The notes: generated by a model not told the origin, from the sequence alone. 64,000 nt of DNA from DASSFZ01 sp035292585 (GCA_035292585.1 DATDPU010000159.1:1-64000), one strand, 5' to 3'; shown: positions 50,035 through 59,149, counted from the first letter of the stretch. Translations and numbers: made by a program.

Positions 50035-53000
50035 ATGTCTGATGTTATCGCTGTCTTAATCTGGTGGCTGTTGTTGCAAGCGCTGGGCTGGGTCGCCCTG
50101 CCGCTCGTGTTCCGTTTGCTGCGCTGGCTGCCTGATCGCGGCTACTCGGTCGCCAAGCCAGCCGGCCTGCTGTTAGGCAACTACGTCTTGTGGTTGTTGG
50201 GGACGCTGGGTTGGTTGCGCAACACTCCGGGCGGCATGTTGTTGGCATTTGGCTTGGTGGCGCTGTTCGGGCTGTGGGTGTATCACCGTTGGAACGACGG
50301 CCCGAAGTTGCTCGATTGGGTGCGCGCGCATAAGCAGTGGATCATCGCTTATGAGGTGGTGTTCTTCGTCGCGTTTGCGGCGTGGGCGGTTTTCCGCGCG
50401 CACAACCCCGACCTGAGCACGACCGAGAAACCGATGGAGTTCGCGTTCATGAACGCCATCGCCCGTTCGTCCACGTTCCCGCCGCCCGATCCGTGGTTGT
50501 CCGGTTTCACTATCTCGTACTACTATTTCGGTTACGTGATGATGTCCACGCTGATGAAGCTGTCGGGCGCCAGCTCGGGCGTCGCGTTCAGCCTGAGCAA
50601 CGCGCTGTGGTTCGCGTTGACGGCGGCCGGCGCGTTTGGCATCGTCGCCAATCTGGTAGCGGCCTCGCAGCGCGCGACGCGGGCCGCCCTCATCGGCGCG
50701 GGGTTGCTCGGCGCGGTGTTCGTGCCGGTATTGAGCAACTTCGAAGCGCCGCTCGACATCGCGCACACGAACGCAGTGGGTTCGGCCGAGTTCTGGCGCT
50801 GGCTCGATATTCAGGAGATCAACACGCCGCCGGTTCCGTTAGCTTCAGGTGAGGCGCGCTGGCCGTTTTGCAATGATTGCAGCCACCCGCGCGGCGACTG
50901 GTGGTTCTGGCGCGCCTCGCGCGTGGTGCATGATTATCCGATTGAATCGGATCGCTCGAACCCGGCCGAGTACCAGGAACTGATCGACGAGTTCCCGTTC
51001 TTCAGTTTCTTGCTGGGCGATATGCACCCGCACGTGTTGGCGCTGCCGTATGCGTTGATGTCGCTGGCGTTGGCGTTCAACCTGTTCAGGCTGGCGGGAG
51101 GGTCGGCCTCTGTAGGCGGCGACCTTGTAGGAGGCGACCTTGTAGGAGGCGACTCTAGTCGCCGACTATCGGCATCTGGAGATGCCTCCAACAGTCCCGG
51201 AGATGCCTCCAACAGCCCTGGAGATGCCTCCAACAGCCCTGGAGATGCCTCCTACAAGGGATGGCGGGCGTGGTTCTGGGAAGCTGCGCCGATCGCACTT
51301 GCCTATCCGATTTTTCTCGGCGGGCTAAGCTTCTTGAACACCTGGGATTTTCCGATTCACGTCTGTATCGCCGTGCTGGCCTGGGCGCTGGGAAGATGGC
51401 TCGCCGGGCGTGCGCCGGAGACCTTCGGTGAGACACGCTTGGAACCTGACCCCGACGCGCCGGTCCGCGTTCAGACGCCAGAGGCGCAACCGGAGATCGG
51501 CCCCGGCGTATTGAGCCAGGTCAAAGTGGCGGAGCGTGTCGAGACTGAGACGACCCGCGTTCCGCGCACTAACATCTGGGGCGATGCCTTTGTCGCGCTG
51601 GCAGCGTGCGGCGTGCTTGGCGTCGTCGCGTACTTGCCGTTTTACATCGGGTTCCGCTCGCAGGCCTCCGGCCTTGCGCCGAACATCTACAACCCCACGC
51701 GCTGGCCGCAATTCTTCGTCATGTTTGGACCGTTCCTGTTGATCGGCGGCGCATTCATCGTGACGCAGCTGGCTCGTGCCGTCCGGCAGCGGCGCATGAC
51801 TGCCGTGCACGCCTGGATCGATCCGCTGCTCAGCGGCGCCAGCATCGTTGTGGTAGCGGCGTTGTTGACTGCACTGGCGACGGTCGGCGTGCTCGCCATC
51901 AGCAGCGGCGCGCGCGATAAGCTGGCCGAGTGGTCGGGCATCGTCGAGGCGCAGGGCATCAGCCTGACCCAGGTTCTCATCGAACGGGTGCGCGACTTCA
52001 GCGTGCCCCTGTTGTTGGGCATTGGCCTGGCGGCGATTGTGTTATTGTTGCGGGCAAGGGTCGCAAAGGTCGGCGACTGGAGTCGCCTCCCACAAAACCA
52101 GTCAACTAATCAATCAACCAATCAACCAACCAATCAATCAACCAATCAATCAACTAATCAATCAACCAATCAACCAACCAATCAATCAACCAATCAACCA
52201 ACCAATCAATCAACCAATCAATCAATCAACCAACCAACCAATCAATCAATCAATCAATCAACCAATCAACCAACCAATCAATCAACCAATCAATCAACCA
52301 ATCAATCAACCAATCAATCAACCAATCAATCAACTAATCAATCAACCAATCAATCAACCAATCAATCAACTAATCAATCAACTAATCAATCAACCAATCA
52401 ATCAACCAATCAATCAACCAATCAACCAACCAACCAATCAACCAACCAACCAGCCAACCAGCCAACCAGCAATAGCACGGTTCCTTTCGTGCTAATGCTG
52501 TTCGGAGTCGGGGCGCTGCTGGCGTTTGCCGTAGAGTACATCTTCCTGATCGACTTTTTCGGCAATCGGATGAATACGGTGTTTAAGTTGTACTATCAGG
52601 CGTGGGCGCTGTGGGGCGTGGCCTCGGCGTATGCCGTGTATTACCTGTGGCAGTCGCGCGAGCGCTTGCGACGCCCGCTCGGTCGAGCCGCGTTTGCGGC
52701 CGTGCTGGCTGCCAGTGTCATCGGCGGGCTGCTCTATCCGCTGCTGGCGATCCCCGGCAAGGTCGAGCCGGGTATCACGCCCACGCTCGACGCGCGCGCG
52801 CCGACCATGCAGTTCGCCGCCGATGAAGCGGCGGCGATCGAGTGGCTGAATCAGAACACGCTTGGCCTGCCCGTAATTCTCGAATCCGTCGGGCAAAGTT
52901 ATCATTCGGAGAAGTCGCGCGTCTCGGCCTGGACGGGCTTACCCAGCGTGCTGGGCTGGGATTATCACGAGGGTCAGTGGCGCGGAACGTTCGACGATAT

Positions 53001-53241
53001 TACCCCGCGCCAGGCCGACATCGATCGCATCTATAGCGTGACCGATTCGGTCGCCGCGCTCGAACTGTTGCGCAAGTACAACGTGGCCTACGTGTACGTC
53101 GGCCCGAATGAACAGGCGAAGTATCCACCGGAGGGCCTGGCCAAGTTCGGCGCGATCATGGACCAGGCTTTCCGGCAAGGCTCCTCGACGATCTATCGAA
53201 TGCGCGAAATCGGTCGATCGAATTCAGTCTTGATACGGTGA
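50035..53241 (+). CDS. Second YYY-type (DUF2298) membrane protein carrying two in-frame repeat insertions
   Basis: 1068 residues. The DUF2298 core is clear: EKPMEFAFMNAIARSSTFPPPDPWLSG (about 132-158), ISYYYFGYVMMSTLMKLSG, and DEFPFFSFLLGDMHPHVLALPYALM. About fourteen hydrophobic segments. Residues about 360-408 are a translated TGTAGGAGGC-ended element (VGGDLVGGD...SNSPGDAS repeats). Residues about 688-812 are an NQST/NQPT run encoded by a 375-bp tetranucleotide tract. Both lie in predicted loops. The C-terminal part (FGNRMNTVFKLYYQAWALWG, then a soluble AADEAAAIEWLNQ region) matches the paralogue upstream. Likely part of an extracytoplasmic glycosylation machine (inference). A slip in the tract would truncate it. 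Confidence 0.87.
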   Translation: MSDVIAVLIWWLLLQALGWVALPLVFRLLRWLPDRGYSVAKPAGLLLGNYVLWLLGTLGWLRNTPGGMLLAFGLVALFGLWVYHRWNDGPKLLDWVRAHKQWIIAYEVVFFVAFAAWAVFRAHNPDLSTTEKPMEFAFMNAIARSSTFPPPDPWLSGFTISYYYFGYVMMSTLMKLSGASSGVAFSLSNALWFALTAAGAFGIVANLVAASQRATRAALIGAGLLGAVFVPVLSNFEAPLDIAHTNAVGSAEFWRWLDIQEINTPPVPLASGEARWPFCNDCSHPRGDWWFWRASRVVHDYPIESDRSNPAEYQELIDEFPFFSFLLGDMHPHVLALPYALMSLALAFNLFRLAGGSASVGGDLVGGDLVGGDSSRRLSASGDASNSPGDASNSPGDASNSPGDASYKGWRAWFWEAAPIALAYPIFLGGLSFLNTWDFPIHVCIAVLAWALGRWLAGRAPETFGETRLEPDPDAPVRVQTPEAQPEIGPGVLSQVKVAERVETETTRVPRTNIWGDAFVALAACGVLGVVAYLPFYIGFRSQASGLAPNIYNPTRWPQFFVMFGPFLLIGGAFIVTQLARAVRQRRMTAVHAWIDPLLSGASIVVVAALLTALATVGVLAISSGARDKLAEWSGIVEAQGISLTQVLIERVRDFSVPLLLGIGLAAIVLLLRARVAKVGDWSRLPQNQSTNQSTNQPTNQSTNQSTNQSTNQPTNQSTNQPTNQSTNQSINQPTNQSINQSTNQPTNQSTNQSTNQSTNQSTNQSTNQSTNQSTNQSTNQSTNQSTNQSTNQSTNQPTNQSTNQPANQPTSNSTVPFVLMLFGVGALLAFAVEYIFLIDFFGNRMNTVFKLYYQAWALWGVASAYAVYYLWQSRERLRRPLGRAAFAAVLAASVIGGLLYPLLAIPGKVEPGITPTLDARAPTMQFAADEAAAIEWLNQNTLGLPVILESVGQSYHSEKSRVSAWTGLPSVLGWDYHEGQWRGTFDDITPRQADIDRIYSVTDSVAALELLRKYNVAYVYVGPNEQAKYPPEGLAKFGAIMDQAFRQGSSTIYRMREIGRSNSVLIR
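51111..51256. repeat. TGTAGGAGGC-ended element with tandem expansions inside the second YYY gene
   Basis: 146 bp. The left terminus occurs three times (51111, 51126, 51141), the first with one mismatch. The right terminus GCCTCCTACA is at 51247-51256, preceded by three further GGAGATGCCTCCAACAG units. In frame throughout. Confidence 0.92.
52073..52095. repeat. Partial GGCGACTGGAGTCGCC element next to the tetranucleotide tract
   Basis: GTCGGCGACTGGAGTCGCCT resembles the inner hairpin of the TGTAGGAGGC-ended elements. It is translated as VGDWSRLP and immediately precedes the AATC/AACC tract. Confidence 0.7.
52096..52470. repeat. 375-bp tetranucleotide (AATC/AACC/AACT) tract inside a coding region
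   Basis: About 94 consecutive 4-bp units of the type AATC, AACC or AACT, ending in CCAACCAGCC units. It is free of stop codons in all three frames because any frame reads permutations of the same 4-residue cycle (NQST/NQPT/NQSI). A change of unit number not divisible by three shifts the downstream frame; in one shifted frame translation ends at 52495. Confidence 0.97.
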
Positions 53242-53245
53242 CGAG

Positions 53246-55135
53246 ATGGCGGTATCTTCACTACCTGATAATCGTCGTCTGGAGACGACTCCTACTCAGA
53301 CGACTCCTACTCAGACGACCCCCACCCAGACGACTCCGGCACAGGCGACTTCGACCGTGATCACGGTTGAGATGATGTTGTATGCAGGCGTGTTTGGCCT
53401 GGCCCTGTTTCTGCGCCTGTTTCGCCTGGGCCTGACGCCGCTCTCGGAAAGCGAGGCGGCGCAAGCGCTGGCAGCGCTGCGCGGCGGCGTACTGCCCGCC
53501 GGCGGCAGCCCGATGTTGTACTCGATCAACTCGTTTCTGGCAGCGGTGTTTTCGACAACTGATACGCTGGTGCGGTTGACGCCGGCGCTGGCCGGTTCGC
53601 TGATCGTGCTGGCCCCGGCGCTGTTTCGCGACCTGTTGGGTCGGGTGGGCGCGTTGGGTGCGGCGTTGATCCTGGCGCTGTCGCCGGTTGCGCTGGTTGC
53701 GTCACGCTCGCTCGACGGCGAAGTGGTCGTGGTTGGCTGCGTCCTGGCGCTGATCGTGTTGGCGCGGCGTTACATGCAGGCGCGCGCTGAACGCGATGTG
53801 CTCGGCGCGGCGATTGCGCTGGGCATCGGGCTGGCGGCAGGACCGGGAATCTATACGGCGCTGCTGGCGATGGCCGCGAGCCTGGTGGCGCTGCGATTTG
53901 CGTTGGGCGGTGAATGGGGCGGGGAACTGTGGTCGGCGTGGAATGCGATCGCGCACTCGCCGAATCGATTGAAGATCGCGGCGGCGTTGGTCGGCGCGTT
54001 CGTGGTGGCGGCGACGGGCGGCTTGACGAATCTGGCCGGCCTGAGCGCAGCCGGCGATGTCTTGACCGCCTGGTTGAATACCTTCGGCGCGTCCACCGGG
54101 TCGACGGCATTTGATATCGTGCAGGTGCTGCTGGTCTATGAGACACTGGCGCTCTTGGTCGGGTTCGCGGGCCTGCTCAAGGTGTTGACCCAGCGCCGGC
54201 AGGTTTCGCCGCCGGTCGCTTCGGACGGCCAGGAACCGGCCGAGATCGAGGATGAGAAGAACGCGCCCGACTCGCTGCTCGGCGCGTGGTTGGGCTTTGT
54301 CGCCATTATCGCGCTGGCGATCATCATGCTGCAAACGGGCCGCCGGCCGATCGACCTGCTGCTACCCGTTACGCTGCTGGCTTTATTGGCCGGGCTGGCG
54401 GTGGAATCCTGGGCCGAGCAGGTGCGCGCGCGAGCTGCTCTGCTGATCGACGGCGTGATCGTCGCGGTCGGCCTGGTGGTGGTGGTGTATTTCACGTTGA
54501 CGCTGGCGGCGTTTGTGCGCGGTCAGTTGCAGCCCGGCAACGTGTTCGGGACAATTCTCCCGCCGGAGATGATGCTGGTGGTGTTGTTCGTGTTGATGTT
54601 CGGCGCGGTCGGCGTGCTCATGGCGGCGATGTTCAACCGGCGCTCCGTGTTGCGCGGCGCGGCGACGGTGAGCCTGCTGGTCCTGACCGCTGCATCGTTT
54701 GCGGCCGGGTGGGGCGCTACGCAGGTGCGGGTCGGCGATGCGCGGGAAATCGTGTGGGGCCCGCGGGTGACTACGTCGAGCGTGCGCACTCTGGTCGATG
54801 CGGCTGAACAAACAGCGCTGCGCTCCACAGGCACGCTGGAAAGGCTGCCCCTTCGCCTGGAAGTAGACGATCCAGTCTTGGCGTGGTATCTGCGCCACGC
54901 GCAGTTGTTGGAAGGTGAAACAGCCGTGGGTGTGGTGACCCGCTACGGCGAACAGCTGCCGACCGCCGATGGCGGCTACATTGGCAGCCGCTTCAACACC
55001 CAGGCCGCATGGGACACCCTGGGCCTTAATCTCGATACGTGGCTGGCGTGGGCGCTGTTTCGCGACAGCGCCGAGGAGCAGCCGGTCGTCACTCAGAGCG
55101 TGACGCTGTGGGAGAAGCGAGCGGACAACGACTAG
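53246..55135 (+). CDS. GT-C-like multi-spanning membrane protein (family 39 glycosyltransferase-like)
   Basis: 629 residues, about twelve hydrophobic helices. The first conserved block, LFLRLFRLGLTPLSESEAAQAL (about 52-73), corresponds to the first extracytoplasmic loop of PMT/ArnT-type transferases, with Ser-Glu in place of the usual Asp-Glu. RDLLGRVGALGAALILALSPVALVASRSLDGE also fits that family. A soluble C-terminal part follows (about 530-629). The N-terminus carries a 15-bp tandem repeat translated as TPTQT units. It starts 4 bp after the second YYY gene and is probably cotranscribed. Activity is uncertain because of the changed acidic motif. Confidence 0.75.
   Translation: MAVSSLPDNRRLETTPTQTTPTQTTPTQTTPAQATSTVITVEMMLYAGVFGLALFLRLFRLGLTPLSESEAAQALAALRGGVLPAGGSPMLYSINSFLAAVFSTTDTLVRLTPALAGSLIVLAPALFRDLLGRVGALGAALILALSPVALVASRSLDGEVVVVGCVLALIVLARRYMQARAERDVLGAAIALGIGLAAGPGIYTALLAMAASLVALRFALGGEWGGELWSAWNAIAHSPNRLKIAAALVGAFVVAATGGLTNLAGLSAAGDVLTAWLNTFGASTGSTAFDIVQVLLVYETLALLVGFAGLLKVLTQRRQVSPPVASDGQEPAEIEDEKNAPDSLLGAWLGFVAIIALAIIMLQTGRRPIDLLLPVTLLALLAGLAVESWAEQVRARAALLIDGVIVAVGLVVVVYFTLTLAAFVRGQLQPGNVFGTILPPEMMLVVLFVLMFGAVGVLMAAMFNRRSVLRGAATVSLLVLTAASFAAGWGATQVRVGDAREIVWGPRVTTSSVRTLVDAAEQTALRSTGTLERLPLRLEVDDPVLAWYLRHAQLLEGETAVGVVTRYGEQLPTADGGYIGSRFNTQAAWDTLGLNLDTWLAWALFRDSAEEQPVVTQSVTLWEKRADND
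53276..53346. repeat. 15-bp tandem repeat at the N-terminus of the GT-C-like gene
   Basis: Units of ACTCAGACGACTCCT, about four copies, related to the GACGACTCCTA ends of the palindromic elements. Translated as TPTQT repeats. Confidence 0.8.
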
Positions 55136-55209
55136 GCAATGGATAGCAACAAATAAACGAATAAACGGATAAGACTTGTGATCAGCAATCCGCGATAAGC
55201 GAGGTCAGC

Positions 55210-58200
55210 GTGAGTCAAGCAATTATTGAAAAGGACACTCAAACTCAGCCTTCCTGGCTAGACCGGCCGGTGGTGTCTGCGCTGCGGTTGGACTGGGAGA
55301 AAGTGTTGTACGCCGCCATCTTCGTGGCTGCGGTGTTGACACGTTTCTGGGACCTGGGCGCGCGCGTGTTGAGTCACGACGAAAGCTTGCATGCCTGGTA
55401 TGCTTTCGAACTCTATCACGGCGCGGGTTTTCAGCATACGCCGCTGATGCACGGCGTGTTCCGCTTTCATCTCAACGCGCTGTTCTTCGCGCTGTTCGGC
55501 GCGGACGACTTCACGGTGCGCCTGCCGGCGGCGATCTTCGGCGTGGCCCTGGTCATGTCGCCCATCTTGCTGCGGCCCTGGCTGGGGCGGCGCGGCGCGC
55601 TGCTCACCTCAGTGCTGTTTCTGATCTCGCCCTCGATCCTGTATCACGCCCGCTACATCCGTGACGAGCCGTTCATGCTGCTGTTCGGCGCGCTGCTGTT
55701 GTGGGCGATCCTGTCTTACTACCGCGACCACGCGCCGAAGTGGCTGTTCGTCGCCGCCGCGTGTGTGACGCTGCTGTACGTCACGATGGAAGCGGCATTC
55801 ATTTACGTGGCGGTTTTCGGCGTGTTCTTGATCGGCGCGACGCTGGTGGAGGTGCGGCGCGCCGCGGGCTGGGGGCGCGAGGGCGTGGGCGGCGGATTGC
55901 GGGCGATCGGCGCGGCGCTGGGGCTATTTGGCGCGGGTCTGTTGCTGGGCGCGCGCCTGTTGGAGTTCATCCGGCCAACTCCGCCTGAGGATGGCAGCCC
56001 GTTTGGCCTGTTGCAGCTGCTGCCTAGCCTGGCCGGAATCGCGTTAGTGGGGTTGCTGATCGGCGGGGGCGTGTATTACGTGTTGAAGTCGTTGATGCCG
56101 GCCTCGACGCGCCGCTCGACCAGCTTCAACCTGGTGATCGTGCTGGGCGGGCTGTCGCTGTTCATGCTGTCGGCCAGCGCGCTGCTCGTGTTCAACTTCC
56201 ACTTTGGAACGCAGTACCAGCAGGTTGAAGGGGTGGTGACGGAGGCGCCAGGCTCAGGTGCGACCGTGTGGGGCGTGCTCAGCGGGACGGGGAACACGCC
56301 CTACGTCGATTCCAGCTTCTTCGAGGGTGGCAACTTCCCCAGCGATGCGGGGAATATGGTCAATGTTTTGCGATTGCTGTTCCTGTTCGTATGCTTCGCC
56401 GGGTTGGCGATGGGGCTGGGCCTGTGGTGGAATCCGAGCACCTGGCTGGGGCTGTTGGGTATCTTCGGCGGAATCGGCGTCGTGCTGTTCACGACGATCT
56501 TCACCAACGGCGCCGGGCTGGGCACAGGCTTTGTCGGCTCGCTCGGCTACTGGCTGGTTCAACATCCGGTGCAGCGCGGCGGGCAGCCGCTTGGATATTA
56601 CCTGTTCATCACGCCGTTTTACGAATTTCTGCCGATGTTGTTGTCGTTGTTTGCATACGGGTATTACGGCCGGCGAATACTGGCCGGGCGCAGCACGGCG
56701 GTAGCGGGCAGCCGCGCCGGCCCTGGCTCAGAGCTGTACGTGCCGATCGTGATGGTGTGGGTGCTGCTGGCGTGGATCGGGTTTTCCTTTGCCGGCGAGA
56801 AGATGCCCTGGTTGATGACTCACCTGGCGCTGCCGATGGTGTTATTGAGCGGGCGGCTGCTGGGCGATTGGTTCGACCGGATCGAATGGCGCCGGCTGCT
56901 GGTGCGACGCGAATGGCTGGCCGCGATTTTGGCGCCGGTGTTTGTCGCAGCGATCCTGGCGTTGTCCAGTTCGTTGGGCGCGCTGCTCTCGACTCGTCAG
57001 GCTTCGGCCGCGCCAACCCTGGATCAGTTGAACGCGATCGGCAGCCTATTCTCAGGCGCGCTGGTTGCCGTAGGCGCGGGGGCAGGACTGTGGGTGCTGG
57101 CGCGTCGGACGAGCTTCCGATCCTTAGCGCCGGCGATGGGCCTGGCCGCGCTGGCCGGGCTGGTGTTGCTGACGGTCCGTACCGCCTGGATGTACAACTA
57201 CGTGAACTACGATTACCCCACTGAGTTCGGCGTGTTCGCGCACGGCGGGCCGGGCGTGAAGGTCGCGTTGGAGCAGATGCGACAGCTCTCAGAGCGGACG
57301 ACCGGCTCACCGAATGAGATTCAGATGTTGTATGACGATGATGCAACCTGGCCGTGGCTGTGGTACCTGCGCGATTTCCCCAACAAGCGCTACCTCGGCA
57401 GCGGCACGCCATCGCGCAGCGACGCGGGCACGCCGGTGATGCTCCTCAGCGATCGCAGCTGGAACGCGGTCGATCAGGCGCTGGGCAACACCTTCAACTG
57501 GTTCCAATTCCATCGCATCTGGTGGCCGACGGAAGACTACAAGCGCATCCCCGAGATTGTCCAGTGCCCGGCTCAGGTTACCCGGCGTGATGGCTCAGTC
57601 GTGCAGTACACCGCCTACGATGAAAACGCTGATGGCGCGATCGACGCAACCGAGCAGGCCAGCGGCGATGCGCGCTGCAACCAACGGGCGCGCGATCTGG
57701 TCCGCGCGCTGTGGGATATCTTCTATCTGCGCGACTACACGCTGTACGCCAATCTCACCGGGCAACAACTGACCTCACAAAATTGGGCGTTCCAGTCGGA
57801 TTTTCGACTGTATGTGCGGAAAGACCTGGCGGCTAAGGTCTGGGATCAGGCGATCGGGTCGGTGGTGGGCAGCGGCGGTGAAGCGCCCGGCCCCTCGGTC
57901 AGCGATCCCTATCAGGCGCGTTGGCAGGATGTGTCGGCGCTCAACACCATCGGTTCAGCCGGGAGCGGCGCAGGCCAATTCAGTACGCCGCACGGCATCG
58001 CCGTCGCGCCCGATGGCTCGATCTACGTCGCCGATTCGAACAACCATCGGGTGGTTAAGCTGAACGCCGACGGCGAATTCGAGCTGACGTTTGGAACCTG
58101 GAGCGGCGAGCCGCCCAATGGCGATGTGCTCAGTCCCGATTGGAACCCGCCCGGCGGCACCTTCAGCGAGCCGTGGGATGTGGCCGTTGGCCCGGATGGA

Positions 58201-58884
58201 TCGGTGTACGTGGCGGACCTGTGGAACAGCCGCGTGCAGAAGTTCGATGCCGACGGTAATTTCCTGAAGTTGTGGGGCGGCTTCAGCGATTCGGGCCAGC
58301 AGGCGGCGGGTGCGGAGGGCAAGTTCTACGGGCCGCGCGGCATCGCCGTGTCGCCAGATGGACAGGTGTACGTCGCCGACACAGGGAATAAGCGGGTGCA
58401 AGTGTTTGACGCCGAGGGTGATTTCATCACGCAGTTCGGCGGCGCGGGCTTGCTTGACGGGAACCTGGATGAGCCGGTCGGCATCGCCGTGAACCAGGCC
58501 GGCGAAGTCGTCGTGGCCGATACCTGGAATGGGCGGATTCAAGTGTTCAGCGCGGAGGGTCAAGCGCTACGCAAGTGGGACATTGTCGGGTGGCTGGACT
58601 ATAACGCGGAAGACCTGGGTCGCGCCAGAGTCGGTAAGCCGTATCTGGGCGTCGGGCCGGATGACCGCGTCTACGTGGCCGATCAAGCGGCGAGTCGCAT
58701 CCTGGTCTTCGATGCGGTCGGGACTTTTCAGGCCTCCTTCGGACAGTTCGGCTCAGATACGCGCGGTTTCGCGACCCCCAGCGGTGTGGCGCTCGATCCG
58801 GAGGGCAACATCCTGGTCGTCGATACCGACAACCATCGGGTGATGGTCTTCCCGGCAATCGAGGGAGTTGCAGAAGAAGAGTAG
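55210..58884 (+). CDS. Agl23-like (TIGR03663) membrane protein fused to an NHL beta-propeller
   Basis: 1224 residues. The N-terminal membrane part (about 30-680) has the TIGR03663 features FWDLGARVLSHDESLHAWYAFELY (about 47-70), FQHTPLMHGVFRFHLNALFFALFG and SPSILYHARYIRDEPFMLLFG. The Asp-Glu in SHDESLH fits a GT-C active site. After a soluble linker, residues about 914-1220 form six NHL repeats (PHGIAVAPDGSIYVADSNNHRV, PWDVAVGPDGSVYVADLWNSRV, PRGIAVSPDGQVYVADTGNKRV and others), a ligand- or protein-binding propeller probably outside the cell. GTG at 55210 has GAGGTCAGC upstream. Agl23 is tied to lipid-linked oligosaccharide handling in archaea; the propeller fusion is an addition. Confidence 0.87.
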   Translation: MSQAIIEKDTQTQPSWLDRPVVSALRLDWEKVLYAAIFVAAVLTRFWDLGARVLSHDESLHAWYAFELYHGAGFQHTPLMHGVFRFHLNALFFALFGADDFTVRLPAAIFGVALVMSPILLRPWLGRRGALLTSVLFLISPSILYHARYIRDEPFMLLFGALLLWAILSYYRDHAPKWLFVAAACVTLLYVTMEAAFIYVAVFGVFLIGATLVEVRRAAGWGREGVGGGLRAIGAALGLFGAGLLLGARLLEFIRPTPPEDGSPFGLLQLLPSLAGIALVGLLIGGGVYYVLKSLMPASTRRSTSFNLVIVLGGLSLFMLSASALLVFNFHFGTQYQQVEGVVTEAPGSGATVWGVLSGTGNTPYVDSSFFEGGNFPSDAGNMVNVLRLLFLFVCFAGLAMGLGLWWNPSTWLGLLGIFGGIGVVLFTTIFTNGAGLGTGFVGSLGYWLVQHPVQRGGQPLGYYLFITPFYEFLPMLLSLFAYGYYGRRILAGRSTAVAGSRAGPGSELYVPIVMVWVLLAWIGFSFAGEKMPWLMTHLALPMVLLSGRLLGDWFDRIEWRRLLVRREWLAAILAPVFVAAILALSSSLGALLSTRQASAAPTLDQLNAIGSLFSGALVAVGAGAGLWVLARRTSFRSLAPAMGLAALAGLVLLTVRTAWMYNYVNYDYPTEFGVFAHGGPGVKVALEQMRQLSERTTGSPNEIQMLYDDDATWPWLWYLRDFPNKRYLGSGTPSRSDAGTPVMLLSDRSWNAVDQALGNTFNWFQFHRIWWPTEDYKRIPEIVQCPAQVTRRDGSVVQYTAYDENADGAIDATEQASGDARCNQRARDLVRALWDIFYLRDYTLYANLTGQQLTSQNWAFQSDFRLYVRKDLAAKVWDQAIGSVVGSGGEAPGPSVSDPYQARWQDVSALNTIGSAGSGAGQFSTPHGIAVAPDGSIYVADSNNHRVVKLNADGEFELTFGTWSGEPPNGDVLSPDWNPPGGTFSEPWDVAVGPDGSVYVADLWNSRVQKFDADGNFLKLWGGFSDSGQQAAGAEGKFYGPRGIAVSPDGQVYVADTGNKRVQVFDAEGDFITQFGGAGLLDGNLDEPVGIAVNQAGEVVVADTWNGRIQVFSAEGQALRKWDIVGWLDYNAEDLGRARVGKPYLGVGPDDRVYVADQAASRILVFDAVGTFQASFGQFGSDTRGFATPSGVALDPEGNILVVDTDNHRVMVFPAIEGVAEEE

Positions 58885-59149
58885 ACGTGGACCGCAGTCC
58901 AACTGCTGTCCAAACTTCTGAAAGAGAAACCGGGTTTCCCCGCAGTGGCACTGCGGGGAGCAGCACGATTGCTGTGCGAACTTCTGAAAGAGAAACCGGG
59001 TTTCCCCGCAGTGGCACTGCGGGGAGCAGCACGATTGCTGTGCGAACTTCTGAAAGAGAAACCGGGTTTCCCCGCAGTTGCACTGCAGGGAGCAGCACGA
59101 TTGCTGTGCGAACTTCTGAAAGAGAAACCGGGTTTCTTGGAGAAACCCG
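58885..59149. repeat. 66-bp tandem repeat array (three copies) with AGAAACCGGGTTTC and GCAGTGGCACTGC hairpins
   Basis: Unit period 66 bp, with repeat anchors at 58924, 58990, 59056 and 59122. Each unit contains GAAACCGGGTTTC and CCCCGCAGTGGCACTGCGGGG-like hairpins joined by AGCAGCACGATTGCTGTGC. The last anchor closes with a full AGAAACCCGGTTTCT palindrome (59142-59156) before the sucC -10 box. It is open in several frames because 66 is divisible by 3; not considered coding. Confidence 0.92.

Noticed and set aside
52022..52495. A 157-codon open frame of NQPI repeats
   Set aside because: It is the alternative frame through the tetranucleotide tract, which has no stops in any frame. The main frame continues into conserved DUF2298 sequence.
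58885..59149. CRISPR array
   Set aside because: Unit of 66 bp repeats with no unique spacers between copies and no cas genes in the window.
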